From Thioalkalivibrio sp. ALJT (GTDB lineage Bacteria > Pseudomonadota > Gammaproteobacteria > Ectothiorhodospirales > Ectothiorhodospiraceae): 64,000 bases of DNA. Below, one piece after another: positions 1 through 8,574 of this stretch (position 1 is its first letter; every line of letters starts with the position of its first letter). The notes beneath the pieces were generated by a model. The model was given only the letters and a program-made list of their open reading frames with translations. It was not told where the DNA came from and searched no databases. A program made the position numbers and the translations under genes. Location: NCBI RefSeq assembly GCF_000381825.1, contig NZ_KB907121.1:206001-270000 (forward strand), written 5' to 3'.

Positions 1-137
1 GTGTAGAACGGGTGGCACTGCGAACACACGTCCAGGTGCATCTCCTGATCAGAGAGCGTGGAACGCGTCTGGAACTGCGCGCCGCAGCTGCAGATGACCT
101 TGACTTCGTGATAGTTCGGATGGATGTCGGCTTTCAT
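1..137 (-). CDS. rpmE: 50S ribosomal protein L31 (N-terminal part, cut by window edge)
   Basis: The leftward frame starts with ATG at 137 and runs off the window, giving 45 visible residues beginning [20 protein letters not shown]. This is the N-terminus of ribosomal protein L31. The CSCG pair and the downstream CSQCHPFYT pair form the four-cysteine zinc-binding set of the zinc-containing L31 form. L31 sits at the bridge between the large and small ribosomal subunits. Because the cysteines are kept, this should be the zinc-replete paralogue. The C-terminus lies outside the window. Confidence 0.95.
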   Translation of the reverse strand, partial: MKADIHPNYHEVKVICSCGAQFQTRSTLSDQEMHLDVCSQCHPFY

Positions 138-291
138 GATCGGCTCACGCAGGTTCTGGCGAAAAGTCCGATAGCATAGTCCGGCCACACGACCAAACGC
201 AAGGCCCGGTTGCAGACCATTGTGCAGAACCCCTTTCAGGATTGTGCGACAACTGCCTGAATAAGAGCGGGGTTTTACCCACCGCGCAACC

Positions 292-300
292 TGTGGATAA
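292..300 (-). promoter_or_regulatory. DnaA-box match TTATCCACA
   Basis: TGTGGATAA reads TTATCCACA on the reverse strand, an exact match to the strong DnaA box. A second match to TTATNCACA lies at 480-488, and an 8/9 match lies at 378-386. Three sites within 200 bases around an A+T-rich patch could mean DnaA control of the adjacent rpmE promoter or a DnaA-binding cluster. Chance occurrence of single boxes is common. Confidence 0.4.
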
Positions 301-520
301 CTTTGTGGACGAATTGTTGACTTTGCCTCCGAGCCAAGGGAAGAAAGCGCTCCCCACTTGGCCCCAACGCGCCAAAAATATACACACAACACTGACTTTA
401 AAGAAACTTTTATTGCTCGGAAGTCCCGCCCCGAACACCCCGAAGGCCCCGACCGCATCCTCTCCTGCACCAACCTGAGCTGTGCATAAAACCCACGCGG
501 GGAAGCGCCCGGACGGTTCC

Positions 521-715
521 TCCGCCCCCTGCTTCGCCATCCCGGAGACCACGCAGCGGTGATCCGGAATCGCCATGGGCTGAGGTACCCGCACGTTCGG
601 GCCGGACCGGCGTGTGGAGATCCCGGCGCTGCGCTACGGCCGGGATGACGAAGAGGGGGCTGGCCATGCACGCCCCGAACAGACCCCGCCACTGGCGGAC
701 GCTCGTTGCGAATCA
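521..715. repeat. dispersed intergenic repeat, copy 1
   Basis: This segment matches 22845-23065 along most of its length. Shared blocks include the CCCGGA(G/A)ACC(A/G)CGCAGC start region, GTGGAGATCCCGG, and a perfect block of more than 20 bases from the CGCCACTGGCGGACGCTCG stretch to GAATCA at the right end. Copy 1 also contains a CCCGG...CCGGGATGACG inverted arrangement typical of REP-like repeats. No reading frame is conserved between the copies, so this looks like a non-coding repeat or a small non-autonomous element. Confidence 0.7.
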
Positions 716-771
716 GGTCAGGGGTTCCCCGGCCAGGGGGGGGGCAGCCAACGCCGGGGCAGAGGCGTGAG

Positions 772-1674
772 TCAGTCGGCATCTTCTCGCGTGCCGGGGC
801 ATTCCGGGGCAATCGCGGTATACACAGCCGAATAGTCCGCATCGGCCAGCCCCTGGGTAGCCGTCTGCTCCAGCAATCCCGCCAGCAGAGGCAGCCAGGG
901 CGCGGACAGGTCGGCATCCTCGACGGCGCGTTCGGTCAGACGCACATCCTTCAGCAGGTGCTTGACCGGGAAATTGGCCACACCAAAATCGCCGCCAAGC
1001 ATCTTGCCCAGTTTCTTGTCGAAGGTGGGCGCATACAGGGCACTGGCGCGCAGGATCTCCATGAAGGTATCCACCGGCACACCCTCACGCCGCACCAGCC
1101 CCAGGCTCAGGGAAAAGGCCGCCGTAAGACTGGCAATCAGCTGATTGAACGCCAGCTTCAGGGCCGCCCCCTGCCCCACCGCGCCGACATGCCGCGGCTG
1201 TTCCCCCAGGGCCGCCAGCACGGGCTCGGCCCGGGCAAAATCGGCTGCGCTGTCGGCACCCGCCATGATCAGCAGGCGACCGTCGCGCGCCTCCGGGATC
1301 GATCCCAGCACCGGGGCTTCCAGATAGCAGGCCCCGGCCGCACGGATACGCTGCGCCAGCGCGCGACTCTCGGCCGGCAGGATGGTCGCCATCTGAATCA
1401 CGCAGCGCCCGGCCAGCCCTCCGGGGGGAAGTTCGTCCAGCACCGCGTCGATGGCGGCGGCATCGCTCAGCATCAACAGGATGATGTCGGCTGCGGCCAC
1501 GGCCGCGTCGGGCCGGCTGTGCACCACTACGCCTTCCGCCGCCAGATCGGCGGCGCGCGCAGGCGTACGGTTGTAGGCCACCAGCGGGAAGCCGGCCTGC
1601 AAAAGACGCAGGCCCATGGGTTGCCCCATGAGCCCGCAGCCCAGCAGCGCCACTTGCGACGCCGCCATCGTCAC
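772..1674 (-). CDS. NAD(P)-dependent beta-hydroxyacid dehydrogenase (3-hydroxyisobutyrate dehydrogenase/GLYR family)
   Basis: The 300-aa protein begins with a Rossmann dinucleotide-binding motif, [14 protein letters not shown], the G-x-G-x-M-G-x-P-M signature of the 3-hydroxyisobutyrate/tartronate semialdehyde reductase family. [11 protein letters not shown] follows where the NADP-preferring members carry NR. An all-alpha C-terminal domain follows, with the catalytic-lysine region G-x-G-x-x-x-K-L ([13 protein letters not shown]). It reduces or oxidises a short beta-hydroxy carboxylic acid or semialdehyde; the substrate cannot be told from sequence. The start is GTG at 1674 or ATG at 1668, three or nine bases after the BCCT transporter stop, so the two genes are probably co-transcribed. 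A link to compatible-solute metabolism is only inference. Confidence 0.85.
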   Translation of the reverse strand: MTMAASQVALLGCGLMGQPMGLRLLQAGFPLVAYNRTPARAADLAAEGVVVHSRPDAAVAAADIILLMLSDAAAIDAVLDELPPGGLAGRCVIQMATILPAESRALAQRIRAAGACYLEAPVLGSIPEARDGRLLIMAGADSAADFARAEPVLAALGEQPRHVGAVGQGAALKLAFNQLIASLTAAFSLSLGLVRREGVPVDTFMEILRASALYAPTFDKKLGKMLGGDFGVANFPVKHLLKDVRLTERAVEDADLSAPWLPLLAGLLEQTATQGLADADYSAVYTAIAPECPGTREDAD

Positions 1675-1677
1675 GCC

Positions 1678-3300
1678 CTACCTGATCTTGTCATCAAGAT
1701 CCTCCGAATACCCGAACAGCGTATGCGGAGGCGGCGCCTCCTTCTGGTATTTGGTCGGAGTCACCGCCTCGGTCTCCTGCAGGCTCTTCCAGAGGCCAAT
1801 CATCATGATCAGCATCACGATGGAGAACGGCAGGCCGACACTGATCGCCGCGGCCTGCAGTGCAGCCAGACCACCAGCCAGCAGCAGGATGGATGCGACC
1901 ACGCCCTCGAGGATGGCCCAGTACACGCGCTGGGTCACGGTCGGGTTGCGCACATCCCCCGAGGCCAGGGTGTCAATGACCAGCGAACCGGAGTCCGACG
2001 AAGTCACGAAGAAGGTGACAATCAGCACGGTCGCCGCCGCCATCACGACCACGGCCAGCCAGTCCCAGAGCGGCAGGGCCTCGATGGTCACGAACAGGGC
2101 GGTGGACACGTTCTCGGAGACCGCGCCGGTCAGGTCGACCACGCCCTCCAGCTCGTAGCTCATCGCGGTGCCACCGAACACGGCCAGCCAGACAAAGGCG
2201 GCAGCGGTCGGGGCCAGCAACACACCGGCGACGAACTCGCGGATGGTACGGCCGCGCGAGACTCGGGCGATAAACATGCCGACATACGGGGCCCAGGAGA
2301 TCCACCAGCCCCAGTAGAAGATGGTCCAGGCGGTCGCCCATCCGGTCTCGTCAATGGTGTCGGCCCACAGGCTCATCGCGGGCAGGTTCTGCACATAGAC
2401 ACCGGTCGATTCGACCAGCATGCGCAGGATGAACAGGGTCGGCCCGATGATCAGCAGCAACGCGATCAGGATGACTGCCAGTCCGATATTGAAGTTGGAC
2501 AGGCGCTTGATCCCCTTGTCGATTCCCAGCGCGACGGACCCGACCGCGATCAGAGTGATGATCGCGACCAGGATGATCTGCATGTTGGTGGATTCCTCGA
2601 TCCCGAACACGAAGTTCAGGCCGGCGTTGATCTGCATGACCCCGAGCCCCAGCGAGGTCGCGACCCCGAACATGGTCCCGAACAGGGCCAGCACATCCAC
2701 CAGGTGCCCCCAGGGGCCGTAGATCCGGTCGCCGATGAAGGGATACAGCGAGGACCGGATCAGCAGCGGAAGGTTATGGCGATAAGCGTAGTACGCCAGT
2801 GACAGCGCCACAACGATGTAGATCGCCCAGGCGTGCAGCCCCCAGTGGAAAAAGGTATAGCGCATGGCCTCCGTGGCCCCGGCGCTGGTCTCGCCGGCCG
2901 CATGCGGCGGATCCAGATAGTGATACATCGGCTCGGCGATGCTCCAGAACAGCAGCCCGATCCCCATGCCGGCGGAAAACAGCATCGCGAACCACGCGGT
3001 GTAACTGAAGCGCGGGGTCTCGAACTGATCCCCCAGGCGCACGCTGCCGTACCGGCTGAACATCAGATACAGGGCGAACACCAGGAAGATCGTGACGACC
3101 AGCATGTAGTACCAGCCAAGGTACTCGGAGATGCCGGTCTGCAACTGATTGAAGATGGCCTCGGCCCGTTCCGGGAAGATCGCCCCGAACAGCACGAAGA
3201 GCGCAATCACCGCGGTGGAGGTATAGAACACCGGACTGCAGATCACGCCAAAGCCGCCAAGGCGAGTTTGCGTCAGACCGGGAGTGGACGGATCATCCAT
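1678..3300 (-). CDS. BCCT family betaine/carnitine/choline-type transporter
   Basis: This is a 540-aa polytopic protein with about twelve hydrophobic segments. It carries the BCCT signatures MGIGLLFWSIAEPMYHY in the fourth to fifth segment region and the tryptophan-rich FYWGWWISWAPYVGMFIARV in segment eight, followed by SRGRTIREF. BCCT carriers are ion-coupled symporters (Na+ or H+) for quaternary ammonium solutes such as glycine betaine, or for ectoine. The short C-terminal tail (about 25 residues, ending KIR) argues against the long regulatory tails of osmosensing members. ATG at 3300 follows an AAAAGGGG Shine-Dalgarno. Uptake of compatible solutes fits a halophile; the actual substrate is undetermined. 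Confidence 0.93.
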   Translation of the reverse strand: MDDPSTPGLTQTRLGGFGVICSPVFYTSTAVIALFVLFGAIFPERAEAIFNQLQTGISEYLGWYYMLVVTIFLVFALYLMFSRYGSVRLGDQFETPRFSYTAWFAMLFSAGMGIGLLFWSIAEPMYHYLDPPHAAGETSAGATEAMRYTFFHWGLHAWAIYIVVALSLAYYAYRHNLPLLIRSSLYPFIGDRIYGPWGHLVDVLALFGTMFGVATSLGLGVMQINAGLNFVFGIEESTNMQIILVAIITLIAVGSVALGIDKGIKRLSNFNIGLAVILIALLLIIGPTLFILRMLVESTGVYVQNLPAMSLWADTIDETGWATAWTIFYWGWWISWAPYVGMFIARVSRGRTIREFVAGVLLAPTAAAFVWLAVFGGTAMSYELEGVVDLTGAVSENVSTALFVTIEALPLWDWLAVVVMAAATVLIVTFFVTSSDSGSLVIDTLASGDVRNPTVTQRVYWAILEGVVASILLLAGGLAALQAAAISVGLPFSIVMLIMMIGLWKSLQETEAVTPTKYQKEAPPPHTLFGYSEDLDDKIR

Positions 3301-3497
3301 TCGCTTTCCCCTTTTATTCTTGTGGCAAGCGCAAGACCGGGCGGAATGATTCCGGCTCTAGTGCCGGAAGCCGCACGGGGAAGCGCCCGTTGGGCGTTAT
3401 CGCAATAGGCAGGTCCCCGACACGGTACCCAAAGACGCGCCCCCCTGCAAAAGCAACGGCATGCGGGGTGCCGAGGGGTCGCCGCGGCGCGACGGCA

Positions 3498-4109
3498 TCA
3501 GTCGGCGGTGTCGGACCCGGCCTGCACCAGCAACAGGGCGCGTGCCTGACCGCCCTGACGTTCGCGTTCCACTTGCCAGCCATCTGCAACCAGGCAACCG
3601 AGATCGGCCTCGGCCTCGATCTCGACATACACGCGGCTGTCGGGGTGCAACCAGCCCGATGCCCGCAGAGCCGCCAGCACCGGCATCACCAGACCCTTGT
3701 GAAACGGCGGGTCCACCAGCACCAGATCATACGGGCGGCCCTCCGGTGGCGGGTCCGCCAGCACACCCAGGGCATCGCCCCGGCGCACGCGGACCTGCTC
3801 GGCGCCGAGGGTGTCGCAGTTGGCCCGGAGCTGCGCCACCGCCCGGGCATCGCGCTCGATCAGCAACACCGTATCCGCCCCGCGCGAAGCAGCCTCCAGG
3901 CCCAGCGCCCCGGTACCGGCAAACAGGTCGAGCACCCGCGCCCCCGGCAATCGCGGCTGCAGCCAGTTGAACAAGGTCTCGCGCAGGGCATCGGCGGTGG
4001 GTCGCAGCCCGCCCACCGCCAGCACCGGCAACCAGCGCCGCCGCCAGGCGCCGCCGATGATGCGGATGCGCGCCGGGCGCCCGGCGGGGGCGCGCCTACT
4101 CCTGCCCAC
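3498..4109 (-). CDS. rsmD: 16S rRNA (guanine(966)-N(2))-methyltransferase
   Basis: This 203-aa protein matches RsmD in length and order of motifs. It has RIRIIGGAWRRR at the N-terminus, GLRPTADALRETLFNWL, the SAM-binding motif VLDLFAGTGALGLEAASRGA, and the catalytic N-methyltransferase tetrapeptide in LVLVDPPFHKGL (DPPF). It methylates G966 of 16S rRNA on the 30S assembly intermediate. The start codon is GTG at 4109, lying inside the end of the upstream M16 peptidase-like gene (14-base overlap), so it is translationally coupled to that pair. E. coli rsmD is next to ftsYEX-rpoH, and the same neighbourhood is kept here. Confidence 0.93.
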   Translation of the reverse strand: MGRSRRAPAGRPARIRIIGGAWRRRWLPVLAVGGLRPTADALRETLFNWLQPRLPGARVLDLFAGTGALGLEAASRGADTVLLIERDARAVAQLRANCDTLGAEQVRVRRGDALGVLADPPPEGRPYDLVLVDPPFHKGLVMPVLAALRASGWLHPDSRVYVEIEAEADLGCLVADGWQVERERQGGQARALLLVQAGSDTAD

Positions 4110-5391
4110 CCACGATCACCGTGACCATCGCATCCGGGTGGATGCGCTCGCGCAGGCGCTCGTTCAGGTCATCCAGCTCCACCGCCTCCATGCGCTCGAT
4201 GTAGCGTTCCAGATAGTCCAGCGGCAGGTCGTAGAAGGCCATCATCCCGAGCAGGCTGACGATATCGCTGTTTGAGGCCAGCGACAGCGGGAAGCTGTTG
4301 ACCACGTTCGCGCGCGAGGCCTCCAGTTCCTCGGCAGCAATCCCCGCGGAATGCCAGCGCACCAACTCCTCGCGCAGCGCCACAACCGCCGCGTCCGCCT
4401 GATCCACGGCGGTCTGCATCCCGATCCGGAAGGGCCCCTCCACCGCCATCGGCTGCAGGCGACTGTTGACCGAGTAGGCCAGGCCACGTTCGCTGCGGAT
4501 CTCCTGGAACAGCCGCGAGGTAAATCCGCCGCCCCCGAAGGCGTGATTGGCGAGTGTCAAAGCGTAATGATCCTCGTCGCCACGCCGCAGCGCCGGGGCG
4601 CCCATCAGGATATGGGCCTGCTCGGAGGGAAACTCGATGCGCTCCTCCACCGGCTCGTCACGTGACTCTACGGCCGGCAGCGGCTCCGCCGCCGCGCCCT
4701 GCGGCAGCGCCGCGGAGATCCGGTCGGCCACCGCCTCGGCCTCCTCGCGCGTCAGGCCACCGGTGATCGCGAGGGCACCATTGCCTGAGGTGTAATGGCG
4801 CCGATAGAAGGCGCGCGCATCATCGGGCTGCAGGGCTTCCAGAGTCGCGCGCTCGCCGCCCGGCCAGTTGGCGTAGGGGTGATCACCATACATCAGCTCG
4901 TAGAAGCGGCGACTGGCGACGCTGCCCGGGTCCTGACGCTCGCGCTGCAGGCCCTGCAAGGCCTGACGCCGCGCACGCTCGAAGTCGGCCTCCGGAAAGG
5001 CAGGTTCGGCCAGCACGGCGGTCAGGGTCTCCAGCGCGGTCTCCATCCAGTCCGGCTCGGTCAGGCTGCGCAGGCTGACAATCGCCATGTCGCGCAGTGA
5101 ATTGGTGCTAAACCGGGCACCCACCGATTCGAAGCGCTCGGCCAGTGCGTCCGAATCCATCGTCTCCGTGCCATGGCGCAGGGCACTGCTGGTCAGCGCA
5201 GCGAGGCCATGCTGGTCGCCATCGCGCGCGGCGCCGCCGTCGAACGTAAGACGCAGATCGACCATCGGCAGATCCGGTGCCGCCACATAGAGGACCCGCA
5301 GGCCCGCGTCGGTTGTCCATTCCTCGATCTCGACCGCCTGGGCCGGCAGCGCCAGCAGCCAGACCAGGGCCATCAGCCATCCCGCACGCAT
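4096..5391 (-). CDS. M16 peptidase-like protein without the zinc motif (partner subunit)
   Basis: The protein of about 431 aa has a signal peptide (MRAGWLMALVWLLALPAQA) and two M16 (pitrilysin) repeats. At the place where active M16 enzymes carry HxxEH, this one reads QHGLAALTSSALRHG, so the zinc ligands are missing. The C-terminal substrate-grip motif is kept as SRLFQEIRSERGLAYSV. Families of this kind work as heterodimers with an active partner, here the gene immediately upstream (stop/start overlap at 5409-5412). Upstream in-frame ATGs exist at 5412, 5409 and 5394. I chose 5391 because GGGAGG at 5399-5404 sits 7 bases before it and it gives the cleanest signal peptide. Likely periplasmic. 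Confidence 0.88.
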   Translation of the reverse strand: MRAGWLMALVWLLALPAQAVEIEEWTTDAGLRVLYVAAPDLPMVDLRLTFDGGAARDGDQHGLAALTSSALRHGTETMDSDALAERFESVGARFSTNSLRDMAIVSLRSLTEPDWMETALETLTAVLAEPAFPEADFERARRQALQGLQRERQDPGSVASRRFYELMYGDHPYANWPGGERATLEALQPDDARAFYRRHYTSGNGALAITGGLTREEAEAVADRISAALPQGAAAEPLPAVESRDEPVEERIEFPSEQAHILMGAPALRRGDEDHYALTLANHAFGGGGFTSRLFQEIRSERGLAYSVNSRLQPMAVEGPFRIGMQTAVDQADAAVVALREELVRWHSAGIAAEELEASRANVVNSFPLSLASNSDIVSLLGMMAFYDLPLDYLERYIERMEAVELDDLNERLRERIHPDAMVTVIVGGQE

Positions 5392-5408
5392 CATCTTGCC
5401 TCCCGTCA

Positions 5409-6821
5409 TCACATGCCCCCCGCGGTGTCACCATGGGGTTGCACCGAGGCCGGTTCGGGCGGGGCGTCGCCATCCAGGGGCTGCGGGTCGAGGATGGCAA
5501 CCGTACGCCGCTGCGGCACCAGGTATTCGCCTGCCACGCGCTGCACGTCCTCGGCGGTGACCGCCCGCACGCGTTCCACGAAACGATCGCTCTCACGCCA
5601 GCCAACCCCGACGGTCTCCAGCATCCCCAGTTGAAAGGCCTGCGAGCGCACCGAGTCGCGCTGGTAAATCTCGGACGCGATGACCCGAGCCTGCACCCGT
5701 TCCAGTTCGCTTGCGCTGACCGGTTCGTCCTGCAGGCGCTCCACCTGTTCCAGCAGCGCGGCCTCCAGCGTGTCCATATCGGTATCCGCCGTGGGCACCG
5801 CCGCGATCAGAAACAAATCATCGAGCCGGCTGAAGGCGCTGTAGCGGGCCGAGGTTGCACCGGCCAGCTCTGCACCGCGCACGATCTCGCGGGCGAAACG
5901 CGAGGCCTCACCGGAATCGAGGATCCCGGCAGCCACCAGCAGCGCATAGGCATCCACCGGATCGTCCACGGTGTTCAGCACCGGTGCCTTCCAGCCCATC
6001 ATCAGATAGGGCAATTCCGCCCGTGCCTCCACGGTGATCCGGCGCTCACCCTGCTGCGGGGTTTCGGTACGCGGCTTCGCCACGGGCAGCTCCCCGGCCG
6101 GGATATCTCCGAAGTGCTCGCGAGCCGCGGCGATCACCCGTTCGGCATCGACATCGCCCACCACCACGACGACCGCGTTGTTGGGGTGGTAGTAGCGGTC
6201 GTACCACGCCTGGTTGTCCTCCAGGGTGTAGGCCTCGATGTCACTCATCCAGCCGATCACCGGGTTGCCGTAGGGATGGTTGAAGAAGGCCGTGGCCATC
6301 ATCTGCTCGCGCAGCAGGGCGTTCGGCTGATCCTCGACCCGCAGGCGGCGCTCCTCCTTGACCACGTTCAATTCCGGGCGGAATTCGTCTTCCTGCAGCT
6401 TGAGGTGCTGCATGCGTTCCGCCTCCATCGCCATTACCGTTTCCCAGTGATCGCGCCCGATCACCTGGAAATAGCCGGTGTAGTCACGTCCGGTAAAGGC
6501 ATTCTCGCGGCCGCCCAGGCGCGAGATGACGCGCGAGAACTCACCCGGTTCGTATTGCTCGGAGCCGCGGAACATCATGTGCTCCAGCATGTGCGAAATT
6601 CCGGTGATTCCGCTGTGCTCGTCGGCGGAGCCGACGCGGTACCAGACCATGTTGGCCACGACAGGCGCTCGCCGGTCCTCCAGCACCAGGACCGTCAGGC
6701 CGTTTTCCAGCGTGGCCTCGACCACGTCCGATTCGATCTCCGCCGTCGTCGCCGGCACCACCAGAGGCCAGGCAAACGCGAGCGCCGCGAGCAGCGCTGG
6801 AACCCATTTTCTACCGCGCAT
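5409..6821 (-). CDS. M16 family zinc metallopeptidase (active subunit), periplasmic
   Basis: This 470-aa protein has an N-terminal signal peptide (hydrophobic residues 7-25, ending VPATTA) and the inverted zinc motif H77-M-L-E80-H81 within SHMLEHMMFRGS. The third ligand is expected about 76 residues later and is present as E157 in VVKEERRLRVEDQP. A second, degenerate M16 domain follows. These peptidases degrade small proteins or unfolded peptides in a clam-shell chamber. The gene overlaps the catalytically dead partner downstream and diverges from ftsY, with 55 bases to the ftsY ATG. This pair next to rsmD and ftsY is a recurrent arrangement in gammaproteobacteria. Confidence 0.92.
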   Translation of the reverse strand: MRGRKWVPALLAALAFAWPLVVPATTAEIESDVVEATLENGLTVLVLEDRRAPVVANMVWYRVGSADEHSGITGISHMLEHMMFRGSEQYEPGEFSRVISRLGGRENAFTGRDYTGYFQVIGRDHWETVMAMEAERMQHLKLQEDEFRPELNVVKEERRLRVEDQPNALLREQMMATAFFNHPYGNPVIGWMSDIEAYTLEDNQAWYDRYYHPNNAVVVVVGDVDAERVIAAAREHFGDIPAGELPVAKPRTETPQQGERRITVEARAELPYLMMGWKAPVLNTVDDPVDAYALLVAAGILDSGEASRFAREIVRGAELAGATSARYSAFSRLDDLFLIAAVPTADTDMDTLEAALLEQVERLQDEPVSASELERVQARVIASEIYQRDSVRSQAFQLGMLETVGVGWRESDRFVERVRAVTAEDVQRVAGEYLVPQRRTVAILDPQPLDGDAPPEPASVQPHGDTAGGM

Positions 6822-6876
6822 GATTCATCCATCCTCGTGCTAGCATTGGCGAACTTTCTACTTGACCCCATCGAGC

Positions 6877-7884
6877 ATGTTCGGTTTCCGCAAGAAGTCC
6901 TCCGAAGACCCCGCCCTCCCCGCCACCGAGACCTCCGGCACCGAGTCGGAGCAGCCCGCCCGCGGGGGCTGGTTCCAGCGCCTGCGCAAAGGTCTCGCCA
7001 AGACCGGGCAGGCCCTGGGTGGCGACCTCGGCTCCCTGTTTCGGCGCAAGATCGACGACGAACTGTTCGAGGAGCTGGAAGATCGCCTGCTGCTCGCGGA
7101 CGTAGGCCTGGATGCGACCCAGCAGATCATGGATCGTATCACCCGCGAGGTGAAACGCGGCCAGCTGGACGACGCCGAGGCCCTGATGGATGCCCTCGAG
7201 GCAGCCATGGTGGACGTCCTCGAGCCCGTCTCGCGCCCGCTGGAGATCCCGGCGGGCGAGCGCCCGTTCTCGATCCTGGTGGTGGGCATCAACGGAGCCG
7301 GCAAGACCACCACCATCGGCAAGCTGGCGCATCATCTCCAGACCGACGGCCGCTCCGTCCTGCTGGCCGCCGGCGACACCTTCCGTGCCGCGGCGGTGGA
7401 ACAGCTGCAGACCTGGGGCGAGCGCAACCAGGTCCCGGTGATCGCGCAAGGCACCGGGGCGGACTCCGCATCAGTGGTGTACGACGGCCTGCAGGCGGCC
7501 CAGGCCCGGGAGATCGACGTCATGATCGCCGACACCGCCGGGCGCCTGCACACCCAGACCAACCTGATGGAAGAAGTACGCAAGGTCAAACGGGTCATGG
7601 GACGACTGGACGAACATGCGCCGGACGAGGTCCTGCTGGTGGTGGATGGCGGCACGGGCCAGAACGCATTGAATCAGGCCCGTCAGTTCCACGAGGCGCT
7701 GGGGCTGACCGGGATCGTCGTCACCAAGCTCGATGGCACGGCCAAGGGCGGGGTGCTGTTCGCGCTGGCCGAGCAGCTGGGCGTGCCCGTGCGGTTCATC
7801 GGAGTCGGAGAAAGCGCCGAGGACCTGCAGGTATTCGACGCCCGCGCGTTCGTGCGCGCCCTCCTCGGTCGCGACAGCGACTGA
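6877..7884 (+). CDS. ftsY: signal recognition particle receptor FtsY
   Basis: This is the SRP receptor GTPase that docks ribosome-SRP complexes at the membrane. From ATG at 6877 the protein is 335 aa. It has a short acidic A region (residues 1-50, MFGFRKKSSED), then the N domain, then the G domain with P-loop GINGAGKT (137-144), the DTAGRLHT motif (219-226) and TKLD (283-286). An in-frame TTG lies 15 bases upstream, but MFGFRKK is the usual FtsY start, so ATG was preferred. The A domain is much shorter than in E. coli FtsY. It heads the ftsY-ftsE-ftsX cluster, with 12 bases to ftsE. Confidence 0.96.
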   Translation: MFGFRKKSSEDPALPATETSGTESEQPARGGWFQRLRKGLAKTGQALGGDLGSLFRRKIDDELFEELEDRLLLADVGLDATQQIMDRITREVKRGQLDDAEALMDALEAAMVDVLEPVSRPLEIPAGERPFSILVVGINGAGKTTTIGKLAHHLQTDGRSVLLAAGDTFRAAAVEQLQTWGERNQVPVIAQGTGADSASVVYDGLQAAQAREIDVMIADTAGRLHTQTNLMEEVRKVKRVMGRLDEHAPDEVLLVVDGGTGQNALNQARQFHEALGLTGIVVTKLDGTAKGGVLFALAEQLGVPVRFIGVGESAEDLQVFDARAFVRALLGRDSD

Positions 7885-7896
7885 CGAGCCGACGGC

Positions 7897-8574
7897 ATGA
7901 TCCATCTGCAACGCGTCACCAAGCGGTTCGGCAGCGCGGCAGAGGCGCTCAGCAATGTCAGCCTGCGCGTGGACTCGGGAGCGATGGCCTTCATCACCGG
8001 GCCCTCCGGGGCCGGCAAGAGCACCCTGCTACGCCTGATTGCCGGGCTGGAACGCCCGACGCGGGGGCGCATACGGGTCAACGGGTACGACCTCGAACGG
8101 CTGTCGCCGCGCGCAATCCCGAGTTTTCGTCGCAGTATCGGCCTGGTCTTCCAGGATCATCGCCTGCTGTTCGACCGTCCGGTATTCGACAACGTCGCCC
8201 TGCCGCTGGAGATCCTCGCCTACAGGCGCCCGGAGATGCGCAAACGGGTACGCGCCGCCCTCGACAAGGTTGGCCTGCTGCACAAGGAAGCCGCCAACCC
8301 GCGCACGCTGTCCGCGGGGGAACAGCAGCGCGTGGGCATCGCACGCGCAATCGTGCACCGTCCGGTCCTGCTGCTGGCGGACGAACCGACCGGCAATCTC
8401 GATCCGGCCCTGTCACGCGAGATCCTGCGGCTGTTCGACGACTTCAACGGAGTCGGCATGACCGCGCTCATCGCCAGCCACGACATCGGCCTGGTAGAGC
8501 GCATGGGCAAGCCCATCCTGCATCTTGAAAATGGCCGCGTCGAGGCCCGGGCCCGGCCGGAGCCACGCACATGA
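7897..8574 (+). CDS. ftsE: cell-division ABC transporter ATP-binding protein FtsE
   Basis: The 225-aa protein is a compact ABC ATPase with Walker A GPSGAGKST (residues 35-43), Q-loop FQDHRLL, signature LSAGEQQRVGIARA (138-151) and Walker [13 protein letters not shown] (158-169). With FtsX it forms the septal complex that activates periplasmic peptidoglycan hydrolases through an EnvC-type partner. The length and the LSAGEQQR signature are typical of FtsE rather than of LolD. Its last four bases overlap the FtsX start (ATGA). Confidence 0.95.
   Translation: MIHLQRVTKRFGSAAEALSNVSLRVDSGAMAFITGPSGAGKSTLLRLIAGLERPTRGRIRVNGYDLERLSPRAIPSFRRSIGLVFQDHRLLFDRPVFDNVALPLEILAYRRPEMRKRVRAALDKVGLLHKEAANPRTLSAGEQQRVGIARAIVHRPVLLLADEPTGNLDPALSREILRLFDDFNGVGMTALIASHDIGLVERMGKPILHLENGRVEARARPEPRT

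Larger units (their letters stand above)
138..771. other. 634-base intergenic region with DnaA-box-like sites and a dispersed repeat
   Basis: I see no convincing gene here. Positions 160-500 are richer in A+T than the surroundings. They carry TGTGGATAA (292-300, the complement of the DnaA box TTATCCACA), TGTGCATAA (480-488, complement of TTATGCACA, which fits TTATNCACA) and a weaker ATATACACA (378-386). Positions 521-715 hold one copy of a dispersed repeat whose second copy lies at 22845-23065. Short open frames in both directions lack ribosome-binding sites and any recognisable protein signature. Confidence 0.6.

Noticed and set aside
240-490. Chromosomal replication origin
   Set aside because: Only two good DnaA boxes, no AT-rich 13-mer array, and none of the usual neighbours (dnaA, dnaN, gidA/mnmG, parAB) are visible.
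706-2802. 698-codon rightward frame opposite the dehydrogenase and BCCT transporter
   Set aside because: It mirrors well-supported genes on the other strand, is rich in Gln, His, Arg and Gly, and lacks a ribosome-binding site.
5277-8528. Very long rightward frame of over 1,000 codons spanning the M16 and ftsY-ftsE genes
   Set aside because: It is antisense to the M16 peptidase genes and out of frame with ftsY and ftsE. It has an Arg/Pro/His-rich composition typical of high-GC shadow frames and no domain.
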